From Bryobacterales bacterium (GTDB taxonomy: Bacteria; Acidobacteriota; Terriglobia; Bryobacterales; Bryobacteraceae), in assembly GCA_003487005.1 (NCBI GenBank), contig DNFG01000304.1, positions 545 through 6,200 of the forward strand: a stretch of DNA of 5,656 nt, given 5' to 3'. Each line of letters opens with the position of its first letter. The first letter of the stretch is position 1. Both the position numbers and the translations under genes were made by a program. The notes under the pieces were generated by a model. That model worked only from the letters and a program-made list of their open reading frames with translations, had not been told where the DNA came from and did not search any database. Positions 5,538-5,656 of this stretch are shown here, one piece after another.

Positions 5538-5656
5538 ATGATCCGGACAACCATCGTCGTCGCGGGTGTCCTCCAGCGCGAGGGCAAGCTGTTGATTGGC
5601 CAGAGGATGGCGAACGACCGGCACGCGCTGAAATGGGAGTTTCCCGGCGGCAAGGT
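5538..5656 (+). CDS. MutT-like NUDIX hydrolase, N-terminal part only
   Basis: Thirty-nine codons are visible before the window ends. The text has the first strand TTIVVAGVLQREGKLLIGQR and then the LKWEFPGGK segment that opens the NUDIX box (GX5EX7REUXEEXGU); the catalytic Glu cluster would follow outside the window. The (L)KWEFPGGK form is typical of MutT (8-oxo-dGTP diphosphatase) and of NudG-like CTP/dNTP pyrophosphohydrolases, which clean the nucleotide pool in the cytoplasm. The two cannot be told apart from this fragment. The ATG at 5538 has no strong ribosome site but begins exactly where family members do. The gene is divergent from the Fe-S scaffold gene. Confidence 0.83.
   Translation, partial: MIRTTIVVAGVLQREGKLLIGQRMANDRHALKWEFPGGK

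Noticed and set aside
5490..5624. Upstream extension of the scaffold gene to the ATG at 5624
   Set aside because: The added 45 residues are unrelated to IscU/SufU and would overlap almost all the visible NUDIX coding sequence, which has a clear MutT reading.

Overview
The window is a GC-rich, densely packed bacterial chromosomal segment with eight genes, two of them cut by the window edges. Nothing in it indicates a phage, plasmid or insertion element. Base composition, very high third-position GC and the gene set (an IscU/SufU-type scaffold, a KDG-kinase-like sugar kinase, a secreted RidA-like protein) would fit a soil acidobacterium of the Solibacter/Bryobacter type. That placement is inference from general impression only; there is no rRNA or marker gene to confirm it.

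Layout: (1) 1-173, minus strand: the first 57 codons of a four-carbon acid-sugar kinase (DUF1537/OtnK family). (2) 174-457: a divergent intergenic region with AT-richer patches and only weak promoter candidates. (3) 458-5127, plus strand: five tightly spaced genes that look like one transcription unit. In order these are a COG1237-type metallo-beta-lactamase-fold hydrolase, a single-domain TrmO/TsaA (UPF0066) SAM-dependent methyltransferase-family protein, a polytopic DUF2899/ArsP_2-type putative heavy-metal (Mn/As) exporter, an exported protein with three tandem RidA-like domains, and a PfkB sugar kinase resembling 2-keto-3-deoxygluconate kinase. (4) 5124-5489, minus strand: a compact IscU/SufU-like Fe-S scaffold, convergent with the sugar kinase and sharing the palindromic CTAG for both stop codons. 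(5) 5538-5656, plus strand: the start of a MutT-like NUDIX hydrolase, divergent from the scaffold gene.

The first three genes of the operon are the most interesting group. A metal-dependent hydrolase, a TsaA-domain protein and a putative metal exporter are translationally close, which suggests a shared but undescribed role, possibly in metal or metallocofactor handling. The exporter has an ungapped internal duplication readable directly from the sequence. The next gene, with three divergent RidA-like domains behind a signal peptide, is an unusual architecture for a normally cytoplasmic family. The two sugar-acid kinases at either side of the operon hint at sugar-acid catabolism, but no enzyme in between belongs clearly to that pathway.
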